DNA of 64,000 nt from Dromaius novaehollandiae (lineage: Eukaryota; Chordata; Aves; Casuariiformes; Dromaiidae). Under the pieces are notes generated by a model. That model was not told the origin of the DNA and did not search any database. It saw only the letters and a list, made by a program, of their open reading frames with translations. The translations under genes were made by a program, and so were the position numbers. Below are positions 37,470-47,568 of this stretch, one piece after another. The stretch is taken from the NCBI RefSeq assembly GCF_036370855.1, contig NC_088101.1, positions 34,496,585-34,560,584 of the forward strand, written 5' to 3'. Numbering within the stretch: the first letter of the stretch is position 1; each line of letters starts with the position of its first letter.

Positions 37470-37588
37470 CGCACACACACACACGCACACGCGCACACGC
37501 GCACGCGCACACGCGCACGCACACGCACACACGCACACGCACACACGCACACACGCACACGCACACACGCACACGCACACACGCACAC
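37470..37588. repeat. Long CA/CG-alternating microsatellite
   Basis: About 119 bases of strictly alternating C/G and A/C pattern: (CA)n interrupted by CG at irregular intervals, with a CG-rich 5' third (repeated GCGCACAC) and a later higher-order pattern of CACACG and CACACACG units. Alternating purine-pyrimidine of this length favours Z-DNA. Open frames of 103-188 codons across it are repeat artefacts (His-Thr on one strand, Cys-Val on the other). Confidence 0.95.
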
Positions 37589-38524
37589 CTACCTTGCCCT
37601 GGGATCATGCCCTGGCAGGGAGGCGAGCCCCATCCGGCCATGCTGGCCCTCCCGGGTGCCAGAATGGGAACAGGGCGGCACCTCCGGAGCAGCACCTGGC
37701 CGCACTCAGGGGCGTAAAGAAGCAAGGGGTCCAGCTCTGGCTGAACAAATAAATGTCTAGCAAATGATAAAGGGGAAAAAAAAAAAGCTGACAGTGACAG
37801 TGAAGCTGGACTGAGCAATGAAGAAATCTCACAGGTCAGGAAAGTCTTGAAGCACTGTCTTCTTAATATATGTTTCCCAGAGAAAATGGTAACAAGGTGT
37901 TTCTCCAATAAGCTGCATGGTCTAGTCCAAAGGCCCAAAACGCGAATGCCTGTCGAGCAGAACGCTTTCCAACAACCACCAATGAGCTAGGAAAGACCTG
38001 TGGCACTCACAAGGTTGTGTGGAGCACTGCTGAGCCTAAGGGCCTGGAAAGAGCATGTGCATACACAAAAAGAGGAAAAGGATGCACATAAAGCATGAAA
38101 CTATGTTGTGTTCACAACTGTTTCCTCTCAGTTTTCAAGGTGTGGAATGGCTGGCCTAACCAAACCTGAAAACAACAGTTGGATGCTCTACCTCGTTAGT
38201 ATCATCTCGAAATGTTCAGGTAGTACCCAAATTCTTTCCTCGGGATGTTTTCTCATGCATAGGTAAAAGTGAGGGAAGGACGTAGCCCAGAAAGGTATAA
38301 TCTATGTAAAACATGCAAAGGAAAAAAGGAAAGAAAGAGTCAAATGATTCCATTTTGAAATTAATAAATCACTAGTGGACAGAAGGTAAGCAAAGATCAG
38401 CCCACAGCCAGTATTAGTTGCTAGGGTAGATACACAAGCAGTACTTTTTCATTGCCTTGCCTATCTGCTATTGTGTTGTTACTTACTATGTAATTAAAAT
38501 GTTTCTAACAATGTGCATTTCCAT

Positions 38525-38705
38525 GGCATCTCCTGAGGATCTCAAAGCATTTTTCAATCACTAAGAATTATCTTCTGATATTCTTGGAAAGCAGATATCA
38601 CCATCTGCATTTCAGAGGTAGGGGAATTAAGGCAAGGTGCAGTGAAATAGTTTGCCTTAGACTACTTGGCACCTTGACATAGCAGGGTGGAGAACTCAAA
38701 TTTCC
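38525..38705 (-). mobile_element. Ancient MIR/L3-type retroposon fragment
   Basis: On the plus strand it shows GGATCTCAAAGCATTTTTCAA (family GATCTCAAAGCACTTTACAA), then CATTTCAGAGGTAGGGGAAT (family CATTTTACAGATGGGGAAACT), then TAAGGCAAGGTGCAGTGAAA, then TTGCCTTAGACTACTTGGCA and AGCAGGGTGGAGAACTCAAA (family AGCAGTGGCAGAGCCGGGA). All blocks are in the expected order over about 170 bases. A CR1-like tail follows within 300 bases in the opposite orientation. Confidence 0.7.
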
Positions 38706-38989
38706 ATTTCCATTACAACTTTTTATGATAGCTTTCTCAGTGCAGAAATTGTCTAAGAGCTATATTACCAGTGAACATGCTACTGAATTAAGAGAATTTC
38801 TATTTAACGTATTTACGCCTCTCTGACAACTCACCCCTCACAGATAATTCTGCGAGAAAAGTTGTGTTTGTACAAACTTTCATGGAAATTTTACCTTGTG
38901 CCCAGTGCTGAAGTGACTGTGTCCCAATAAAAATACTTTTTCAAGCAAATTTGTGTTCAATACCTGCATGAACTCTTATGGCCTATCTG

Positions 38990-39048
38990 ATGCAAGGGTC
39001 AAACAGTTGACCTAGTGGCCCCTTCAGGCCTTAAAAATCTATGCACTC
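38990..39048 (+). mobile_element. CR1 LINE 3' tail (truncated)
   Basis: GACCTAGTGGCCCCTTCAGG followed by CCTTAAAAATCTATG is the characteristic 3' end of old sauropsid CR1 elements (GATCTAGTGGTCCCTTCTGGCCTTAAA..TCTATG). Only the last 50-60 bases are recognisable, consistent with the extreme 5' truncation usual for CR1. No reverse-transcriptase sequence remains. This supports a sauropsid origin of the window. Confidence 0.7.
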
Positions 39049-39545
39049 TGAAGATAGAGACTATCATTAGGATATCTGGTAAGACTACATAGGTAAATAC
39101 CAGTATAGTGCAAAATATGCATATCTTTCAGGCCAAAAAGATTACAAAAGAAAACCCAAAGTTAAGTTGCACAAATACAAATACAAAGTTAATTTGTTTA
39201 AATCACAAACTCATGCAAATACGTTTGTCCAGGATCTGCTGGGTGCTTCCATTACTGATGGCCATATACAGCTATGAAAAGATTATATCACCTCCTCTTT
39301 AAAGAAACATAATTAGAGTAAGGAAGCAGAAATAAAGACTTAGGATGAGGAAGAAAACGAGACCTTTCATGAGATACTACAAAATACATCTAAAACAGAT
39401 CAACCCTGCATGTTACTACAGTTATTACTTCCTCAGCTTTCAGGAAAGAGTTGCTCTATTTTTTTCCAGGAGCAGGTCAGCCTAGCAAACATAAGGTGTG
39501 TTACCTGAATCACCCAAAACGATTTGGTAATCATGGGACGTAAAT

Positions 39546-39582
39546 GCACACACGTGCGCACACACACACGTGCACACACACT
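39546..39582. repeat. Short CA repeat with CACGTG interruptions
   Basis: About 37 bases of (CA)n interrupted twice by ACGTGCRCAC; each interruption creates a CACGTG E-box. Simple repeat, probably polymorphic. Confidence 0.9.
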
Positions 39583-40216
39583 CCACGTTCTCAGCACCAG
39601 AGGCGAGAGGAACATGGACAAATGCGGAGGTAAACAGTGGCTATGAACCTGTGGATGTGAAATCTGATGCCAACGCGGCATTGCCTTGAGTTGCCTCATT
39701 GATTAATGTACTGGAAAGACTAGCATAACTTTCAAGGACAGCATGCTCTGTGATCAATTGCCTGGATTTTCTTGAGATCTTTAATATACCGTGCAGTAAA
39801 GGGATAATAAAATAATCTCTCTGCGTTTCCAGTACCTGGCAGGAATTTGAGCTACACGCGAACACATCCTGAGTGATCCAAGACAAATGCGCTGTAATGA
39901 CAGAAGTGTTTCTGAGACTCTCTAGTAAAGCCCCCATGACAAAGCATTTAGAGTCTGAAAAACAAAAGGTAGAGAAAGAGGAAGACTAAGATTCCTGATC
40001 CGGGTTTCTACAGAAGCTAATCTCAGGCTCCAGCCTGTACTATTCCCTCTTCAAAGACGGCGGCATATTTTCCTCAGCTCTGCATATTCCCGATATTGTA
40101 GCTAAAGGGAAATATGTCAGTTTAGTCAGGCATTTATTGCAGTTATTTATTCAATTATTATTTCAATATTCCTTTCCCTTTAATTTTGAAATATGAGACA
40201 TGGAGTTTTTTGCACT

Positions 40217-40243
40217 CCCCCCCCCCTTTTTTTTTTTTTTTTT
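40217..40243. repeat. C10T17 pyrimidine tract
   Basis: Ten C followed directly by seventeen T, a pure pyrimidine run that could form triplex DNA. The exact lengths are assembly-sensitive. Confidence 0.95.
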
Positions 40244-42439
40244 AAACATTTGAGGAGCTTTCTATAGATACCCTTATGCTATCTAACCTTGCTCTCAATA
40301 TCTCTTCAAGGGCACTGGGGTCACTTAGCCCCTCTTAAATCTTCATCACAATATCCCAATGGACAGCAATGGAGTATTTTCAGCTCATGGGTCCTCTCCG
40401 TAAGATAATCTACCTAAGTAGCAATAGCTGCAGTACAGTTGTCTGAGCAAAAATACATTTTTTTTTTTACTAGTTCTTCCATTTAGTTATAACATGTCTC
40501 CCAGCTGTATCTGAATTCAAAATAAGTGGCCTTTAATGTATTTAGCAACACTGCTTTAAAAGGGCCTAGGAAAAGCTTTGCAGAGGGATTTGTTTCCTGA
40601 GAAGATAACAGGGAGGAGAAAAATTTCTGATTTTATGGCTGGAGCTCCTGATTGAGAGATCTTCTAGGTCATTTTTTTTAGCAAATAAAAATATTGAGCT
40701 ACTCACCACTTTTCTCCTCTGGGGACTCTGAGAGTCCCCTGTGCTAGCTGCCGCGGTGGAACGTGCAGAGCAATGTTATAAGCAACAATTTACATAACAC
40801 TTCTGGCACTAATATCAGTGACACTTGCTGAGAAAATCCACCTCATCTCGCCAGGAGAACCCAGCACAGATTTTCCTCCCTTTTCTTTCCACCCTCATTC
40901 TGGCTTGAAACATCCTCTGGCACTGAGCAACGCAGAAATTAGTATCCACTGCCGTAACGCTATTTACCTCTTTCTTTTCTCAAGGAATAACTTAAGAGGA
41001 ACAGGCTATCCCTACCCGAGATCATCACAGCCCAAACGATGCTTGCAGCGTGCCCCAGCTGGCCTCCCTATCCTGCCCACTTCACCTTCTGCAGAAAGCT
41101 ACATTTTGGAGGTCACACGTGGCAAGGGCTCTCGGCCAGCCCTGTTTCGGCATCACATCCACGCTCCTGCCGGCGAGCGGTACCACCAAAACTCTTCAGA
41201 CGGGTCAGCGCTGGCCACAGCCGTGGCAGCACGTTCCCAAACCAGCCCACTGTCAAGCCAGCTCCCTCTGAAGTAACACACGGAGGGGACGTGCCCTTCC
41301 CTTTCTTACAGCAGAAAACCTCTGATTGCCACAGGTCAATGCCCAGCCTGGCTCCACGTTCAAAATCCCAGGCCAGCCCTGATTTTGTTATATTCTATCC
41401 CAAAGAAAACCCTTTTTTCCCCCTGGTGAGTGCTACACTTGAACAAGGTTGATTCCTACCATCCTTGGAGCACAGCACAACTCGCAAGACCAGAGCAGGA
41501 AGCTTCATAAAAGGAAGCTTTTTCTTTCAAAAGTTAACATGTGAGTATATTTATGTAAAGAGGCAGAAGGAAGGAGACGAAAGAGAGAGAAACAAAGAGA
41601 TGCATGCGCGTGCTCCCGGACTGTCAAGCAGGATGCATGCTTCACTGACTAGCCATGTGGCACTTTTCACCTTTCTAAGCAAGGATGTTTTTAAAGCACC
41701 CGTATCTGTCAGTCCGTGCTAACTCATGCACCCAAACGTGACACTGAGTCCAGGATCTTCTGCCCATCTGCCGTAGGGTACCAGCCACAGCTTTATCCGC
41801 TGTGTGCCTCCCAGTAATATCCTACCCATCATTTTCCCAGGCAAAATGATTCTGTTACTAGAAAACACTACGAACACATTTCCTAGAGCACAAGATTTCT
41901 GTAGTTTCTCCACTCCAGACTGCTTTACTTGAAGCTGAGCCTTGCTGTTCTTTCAAAGCTCACCATATTTTGATAAAGGACATCACTGGCTGCAAATCCT
42001 TTCATCAAAGAGGCATTGACTATTTAATTTTACAGTTGTGATTCTTTTCCACAAGGAATACAGAGAATTCATTAGTAATCACACATCAGAGAGTGCATCC
42101 ACCTACATGTTCCTCTCCTTTGGCTATTGTATAATTACACAATCATTTCTTATCAAAGAAACTTTTCCCTTTAACTTCTATACAATGATTGCCCATGGCT
42201 TTGCTTCCCTTTATCTCCCACGAAGAGAAGGAAACTCTGAAAAACACTTGTATCTAGGGTTGCTCTGTTTTCCTTTAAACAACCAAACACAGCAGACGTG
42301 CAGAGAGAAATGATAATCTACTCCCGACACTGCAGAAAGCAGAATTCAACAGAAATGTTCCAATCAGCAAGTGACAAATACGCGGCAACAGGGGCGAGAG
42401 GGAGCAGCACCCGCAAGCAGCAGCAATTCTCTCCTCCTA

Positions 42440-42700
42440 TATTGCTCCTTCTCTCCCTTTTTTAATTCCTCATTGGCATTTTGTTATTAGTCCCCACACA
42501 GTAAACACTGGGTTGCAAATTCTGACAAAATGAACCGCTGAAATGATTATTCATCCCTCCAAGAGATTGCTCTGCGAGCCGAGAGCTACATGTTCTGCAT
42601 TCTGTGACTAAGATACAGTCCCATGTGTTTTCCCAGTTCAATCAAGTGTGCGAAGAACTGTCTCAATAGTCCTTGATGCCAGGAAAATAAAATTTAGGGT
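42440..42700. promoter_or_regulatory. Candidate conserved non-coding block
   Basis: Complex sequence with CCTCATTGGCATTTTG, GTTATTAGTC, GAAATGATTATTCATC and GTTCAATCAAGTG. No simple repeats or recognisable transposons. Enhancer-like composition only; conservation untested. Confidence 0.2.
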
Positions 42701-43509
42701 AGAATGGTAAACCTGAGTTGCATTTCAATGGATTTTCATTTGCACCTGTTTTCTCTACTCTTTGTTTATTTTATTCTTTTTAAATCTTTATTGACAATTC
42801 ATTAAAGTCTTATCATCCCTCTCAACAGGAAAAAAAAAAAAAGGGAGTTGCTATTGTACCTATCTGGATAATTGCTACTGAAATGTTGTCAAATTCTTAG
42901 AAGTGGCTATATATCTTTCATGTCAGGCCACTGGGACTGATACAAAAACATTTCCAGGCTTGTGCAGATTTTTTCTTGTCTTTAGAAGGAGACGTAAGAA
43001 GAACAAATAAGTCAAAATGATAAATTATGACAGGAAAAAAAAAATCAACATTTGAATTACCTGATAATAGCGAGAGTGTAGGGTTTGAGGGAAGATTAGA
43101 GCAGCGTCAGGAAAGAACAGAACTGAGAGTTATTTAAAACTGATAGAAACCCTCTAGGATCTGCAATCCCACCATTGTTTCCCTCTGGAAAAGCAGTTTT
43201 CAGAAGCTCCAATTAACCTTAATTGAATTCTGCCTTAGCAATACCTAGAATTTTAATTGACTGGGAAGGTGATCATAAATCTCTGTTCAAAATGCAGCTT
43301 GGCCATTAGCAATTCCCCGAATGGCACAGTGAAGTGTCACAGAGAAGGACTTAGCTATTCTGCAGGTAAGGCCGGCTTTAGATCAGAAGACAAACATCCA
43401 GAAGGGAAAATCCCAGTAGCAAAGGCCGCTCCAGCGAGGAGTCATTTTCTCCAGCACCGATGGCTATGAATACTAGCGACTCTTGCAACCAACATGCTCA
43501 TGTACATAC

Positions 43510-43682
43510 CGTCCACAGCATCCTCAAAGGCTGCTACTTCGTCTCTCGCTCGCCCTCCTTTGTACCTACTTTTGGCTCTGATGCCGACATTTGAACGTTC
43601 AGCTTCCACTTCAAACATAATCACGTCCTTGCTTCTCTTGCGCGGGCCTCTGTTACTGAAACGCTTGGCTATCACGTTCTTC
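43510..43682 (-). other. Candidate coding exon, unidentified
   Basis: On the minus strand this 173-base segment is open (57 full codons plus one base at each end) and ends in ACG|GTATGTAC, a good splice donor. It begins after GTGCACAG, a formally valid but pyrimidine-poor acceptor. Most codons start with A or G, as in real coding DNA, and 11 CpG are retained although the area is not GC-rich. The peptide is charged and complex, with RGPRKRSKD, FEVEAERSN and GGRARDEVAAFEDAVD; no simple composition bias explains it. I do not recognise the protein. It could also be a conserved non-coding element or chance. No neighbouring exon of the same gene was found in the window. Confidence 0.22.
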
Positions 43683-44131
43683 CTGTGCACTTTTTGGTCA
43701 GGTTACTTTCAGTCTGGCTGGTACTCAGTTATTCCTGGGGTCGGGTGTTTACAAATAGACCTCTGCAATGTTGGTGCACCCGTGCTCTTGAATTTCAATG
43801 ACTTTCAAGTGCCAGATTTCTTTAGACTCCTTTTTAAATCCTGTCCTCGGTGACCTTCCATTGGCCCAAACTTTTGGTCTTAGAGAGATCTCATAAACTT
43901 ACCATCCCTCAAACATCAAAAAGTGGCCTCCGAGCTGTACTGCGCAGCTATCACATGTGGCCAGGCGTTGTTTTGCTGCTGTGAGCCGTACGTTTATCGG
44001 CACTGAGCTGACAGTCCGACCGCAGAGGCACAGAAGAGCTGGCCCTGCCGCAGCCCCAGCTCGCCTCAGCCGCGCCGTCACAGCCCAACACAAGCCCCTT
44101 TGCAGAGGGCTGCCAGCTTGGTCTCATTTGA

Positions 44132-44154
44132 AGACCTACCAAGCAGGTAGGTCT
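44132..44154. repeat. Perfect 9-bp inverted repeat
   Basis: AGACCTACC and GGTAGGTCT flank the loop AAGCA. A small stable hairpin; no further extension of the stem. Function unknown. Confidence 0.9.
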
Positions 44155-44189
44155 CAGTGCTCACGATCATCAAAGCACTGCGTGCAGCA

Positions 44190-44282
44190 CAGACTTTAGC
44201 CCTCACAGTACCCCTGGCCAGCAGGCAATTATTGTTATATTGATTTAGTGGATAAATGAGCTAATAGAGAGTGAGTCTTGGG
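44190..44282 (-). mobile_element. Possible ancient MIR/L3-type fragment
   Basis: CCCTCACAGTACCCCTGGCC, then GGCAATTATTGTTATATTGA, then TAGTGGATAAATGAGC, then AATAGAGAGTGAGTC parallels CCTCACAACACCCCTGTG, GGTATTATTATCCCCATT, TACAGATGGGGAAACTGAG, CACAGAGAGG. It is more degraded than the copies at 14.9 and 25.4 kb and stops at a G10 run (44280-44289). Confidence 0.45.
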
Positions 44283-44380
44283 GGGGGGGAAAAAGGAGCA
44301 AACACAGGCGCACACACGCTCAGTTATTTAAACCTGGGCATCAGAATGTGCCATGTGCTTCTAGTCCCTAGCAAGGCCAG

Positions 44381-44570
44381 CGGGTGGTGGAAGCCCTCAG
44401 CACCTCTGCAAGGTCCGAGGTGCTCAGTGGGGTGCCCAGCACTAAACAGAAGTGAAAATGGAGACCTTAATGACCTCCGTAGGGCTACAGCAATCAGAAG
44501 CAAAAGCTCCTGGGGTCTTTTTCTTCACTGCAGGATATAAATCCCATTTACTTTAATAGGAATTTATGTC
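44381..44570. repeat. Ancient amniote repeat traces
   Basis: Two patches fit an old amniote repeat: GCGGGTGGTGGAAGCCCTCA with CAGCACCTCTGCAAGGTC near 44381-44415 (family GTGGGTGCTCAGCACCTCTG) and ATAAATCCCATTTACTTTAA with TAGGAATT near 44536-44563 (family AAATCCCATTGACTTCAATGGGA). They lie in compatible order but 120 bases apart, so they may be one decayed copy or two. Confidence 0.4.
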
Positions 44571-45818
44571 ATGCAGCAAAAAGATAGGACCTTAGCCTCT
44601 AGTCTGTACGCAGACAGCATCTTCCCTCTCCTTCTCTTGCAGCTCTTTTTCCTTTCTCGAAATAGAAAGAGCAACAATAGTGACTCGCTACTGTTTCTGT
44701 AGACATAGACTGGATTTAGACTGGATTGACTGATTAAAAGTTGTGAATTAAGGTGATTTTGCTGACTCCATGAAATTGCTAGTAGAAGAGGCAGGGCAGC
44801 TGCATCAAAGCTGCAAAACACATTAGAGTAAAGCTAAGCTTGCAAGCAGCTATATTGAGCAAAGAGGCCAGTAAAGAAAAGAAACAAGATTGTGATCATA
44901 TTAAAAAGTTTCAACAGACTGAGAGGACTAGACACAAAGGAAAATTAGGCATCAGAACTAAAACCCACTTCAAGATCAGAAGGGAACAAGGAAGAGACAG
45001 AAGGGCGCAGAGCAAAGCGAGTTGTCTAGCTCAGGCAAGAAGCTGCCCGGCCTCCCAGTCAGGATTCGGGCAGAGTTTGGAGAGAGATGGAAACCAAACA
45101 CCAGTGCCATGGGGAGAATCACTTCACAGACCAGACCGCAGGGCTTCACAAGGATTAGCCAATGGCTGAGCGCATGGTATATATGCAATACAGGAACATC
45201 AAGACTTACTAAAGCAAAGTTCACCTTAGGAGGAGCAGATTGCTACACTGATCAGTGACCTTGAGACAGAAATAATTTTAAGGTCCTCCATGTTTTCACA
45301 TCACCTTACAGCAGCTCTTCGAGAAGGGAGATTTGTTGCAAACTTCTGGATCTGTTTATGATTTCAACCATGATTTATCACTAGGGTGAGACAGGAGTCT
45401 TGCACTGCCTGAAAGAGGTCCACCTAAAGGAAATACAATGGCCAAGGGAATGAATGTATGGCACAAGTCACCTTAGCCTGCAGCACCTTCAGAGTCAAAG
45501 CCGTCCGGCTAGAAGACAATCATCATGCTCATGCTATCACAAATCCGCCCCCAAAATCATATGCCTCTACAGACCTCAAATAAACCTGCTCCACAACTTG
45601 CAGAAGATAGCACTGTTGGTACCATTATGCTGCAGAGCTTTCTCACCAGCACTCCCAAACATGAGGTTCAACAAACAGAAAACAAAACTTGGATATTTAA
45701 TTATAAATATGAAGGTTAAGGCAGGATACACCACAGCTAGTTTCTGTGATTTATCACATACCTTAGTACAGGATGCTTCCCATATTGACTGCAAAGTAAG
45801 CCCAGCCAGCTCATTTAT

Positions 45819-45836
45819 GTTAGACACCTAACTCAG
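45819..45836. repeat. Short ancient repeat trace
   Basis: GTTAGACACCTAACTCAG matches the TTAGGCACCTAACT motif of an old amniote repeat, which recurs at 62385-62410. It contains a small inverted repeat GTTAG/CTAAC. Very short, so tentative. Confidence 0.3.
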
Positions 45837-45989
45837 TAAAGACAGATCCAGAGAAAAGCTCACACATATCCACAGAGTTAAATGAAAACCTATTATTAAA
45901 AGCAGCACTTCAGTTCAAGAATAAATGCACTTATAATAATAATTAAAAAATAATACTTGTCTCATATAGAGCTTCTCTTAATGACACTA

Positions 45990-46170
45990 TCAGTACCAGG
46001 CAATGGAAGCTACTACAATCACCCCAATTTATGAATGGAGAACTGAAGCAGGAAGGGGTTTGGCCTGTGTCCCCTCCCAGGTGAGCAATCAAGCTGAAGT
46101 CAGACCTAAGTGATTTCAACCAGCAGCCAGGAGCCACACCACCTCCCAGTCACTAGGGGAGGTGCTCTGC
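45990..46170 (-). mobile_element. Ancient MIR/L3-type retroposon fragment
   Basis: The plus strand shows CCCCAATTTATGAATGGAGA with ACTGAAGCAGGAAGGGG (family CCCATTTTACAGATGGGGAAACTGAGGCACAGAGAGG), then GGCCTGTGTCCC, then CAATCAAGCTGAAGTCAGACC and CCACCTCCCAGTCACT (family GACTCCCAGTCCAGT). Order is preserved over about 140 bases, with heavy decay. Confidence 0.55.
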
Positions 46171-46720
46171 AGCAAACATTTAACCTTGCAAATCCACGCT
46201 GAGGTTTAGTTCCCTTTTCCAAAAAGAGGAGGGAAGGTTCAGGATGGCCATAGAGGTGAAAAGCCCCCTCTCTTCAAAAAATTGAATTTGAGAGATACGA
46301 ATTTGGCATGCAATAGCAAGATCTTTATGTCAAGGGTGCATGTAATGGAGCCTAGTATATACTGTGGTTGGGAGTGCAGGTTTAATAGCCTAAATCTGAG
46401 GTGGCTATATAAAACAGGGCATTACAGTGAAAGCTTAATGTGTTTTGGAAATGATCAAATGAATTACAGTCCATACCTAGAGCATGTTCCAAACTGACAG
46501 TTTGGAAAGTGACTTTAATGGCGTAAGTAGAAATGGAGAGTGACATTCATGACAGGTAGTTTGATGTTACATTGAGCACTTGGCCCCAGAGCATCTGCAA
46601 TTTTACTACATATTGATTTTATAGTATTTTTCCACTTGTCTAAAGCCTGAGCATCTTGCAAAGAATGCTGCCTTCCCTCCAGATCTCAGCAGGGGGAGGA
46701 GAAAATGTGCTTTTGCCAAG

Positions 46721-46736
46721 ACGGACGGACGGACGG
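46721..46736. repeat. (ACGG)4 microsatellite
   Basis: Four perfect ACGG units. The retained CpG in each unit is notable in otherwise CpG-poor surroundings but has no evident role. Confidence 0.95.
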
Positions 46737-47350
46737 CACTGTCTGCTGAGACCTCTCCCTGTGTATCAGCTCCTCAAGCAGCGGTCATCCCTCCTCACCC
46801 TCGGGGAGCTGAGTAAGTCAGCCAACAGCGAGGGGGGCAGGCTTGGACCATAATCTACATTACGGCAGCTTGTACGGACATCCTCGAGTCAGCTTGAAGC
46901 TGGCTAATGGCGTTGCTGCCGCAGCCACAGCAGGGCAGGCTTCAGCACGTGCCTGAGGAGCGGGGAGATACGTGACTGGCCAGCCCACGCCGGGCTCTGC
47001 GCAGCCAGATGTGCCCTGCTGCCGGGGCCCGAGCCGGGGAGCTCGAAGGGCCTCCAAAAGCGTCCTCACAAGCCGAAGTGATTGGCATGTGTGCAGCATC
47101 TCGGAGCAACCTGAGGACAAAGAGGAGGTTTAAAAAATGAACAGTACCTGCACACGTCAGATATTCCCCTGCCTTTATTATATCCCAAGCCTGGGAAAGC
47201 TGCAGCGGAGTCTGAGGTCTGCAAAGCAGTTCAATACCCGACTTGCACTGCTGGAGCACTAATCCCCTGCACCTGCTGGCTGGAAGTGCGAGTCCCAGTG
47301 GGAACTCCGACTTCAGAGGAATAACTGCTTTTCGCCTTTTGTCATGTCTG

Positions 47351-47568
47351 CGCCGGGCCGGTTTCCGCAGCCAGGGAGGGGGCACCTAGCACTCGAGGTG
47401 GGAGGGAAGAGCGCGCTGCTCCCGCGCCTGCCCCTCCGCGCCGGCACCGGCCCACGCGGGGCCGCGGCAGGGCTTCGGCACCCATGCACAGCGAGGCTTC
47501 GGGCTGCAGGGCAAAATGACGTCGCACGCGTGGCAGCAGTGCGGTGGAAGGGGCAGCGAAACTCAGCG
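47351..47568. other. CpG island
   Basis: I count 27 CpG in about 218 bp, with strongly GC-rich sequence in the middle (47411-47470, e.g. CTCCGCGCCGGCACCGG). Flanks are AT-rich. Open frames of 61-79 codons on both strands are compositional. It could mark a promoter or an orphan island; no TATA box, and the downstream sequence shows no recognisable first exon with donor. Confidence 0.55.

Larger units (their letters stand above)
37589..43509. other. Non-coding stretch rich in old retroposon tails
   Basis: No gene is supported. The stretch contains a MIR/L3-type fragment (38525-38705), a CR1 tail (38990-39048), a short CA repeat (39546-39582), a C10T17 tract (40217-40243) and enhancer-like sequence at 40060-40200 and 42440-42700. 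A 152-codon plus-strand frame at 40818-41276 has no recognisable domain. Confidence 0.65.
43691..47350. other. Non-coding stretch with old repeats
   Basis: No gene is supported apart from the adjoining candidate exon. A CpG-richer patch lies near 43960-44100. The stretch holds several ancient repeat traces (44190-44282, 44381-44570, 45819-45836, 45990-46170) and a short ACGG microsatellite. A 109-codon plus-strand frame at 44840-45169 is Lys/Arg-rich because the DNA is A-rich. Confidence 0.65.

Noticed and set aside
37372..37938. 188-codon minus-strand open frame
   Set aside because: Its centre is a Cys-Val/Arg-Val run read from the CA/CG microsatellite; repeat artefact.
45280..45420. Possible further MIR-type fragment (CACATCACCTTACAGCAGC)
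   Set aside because: Only one short block fits and the following blocks are not in register; too weak to list.
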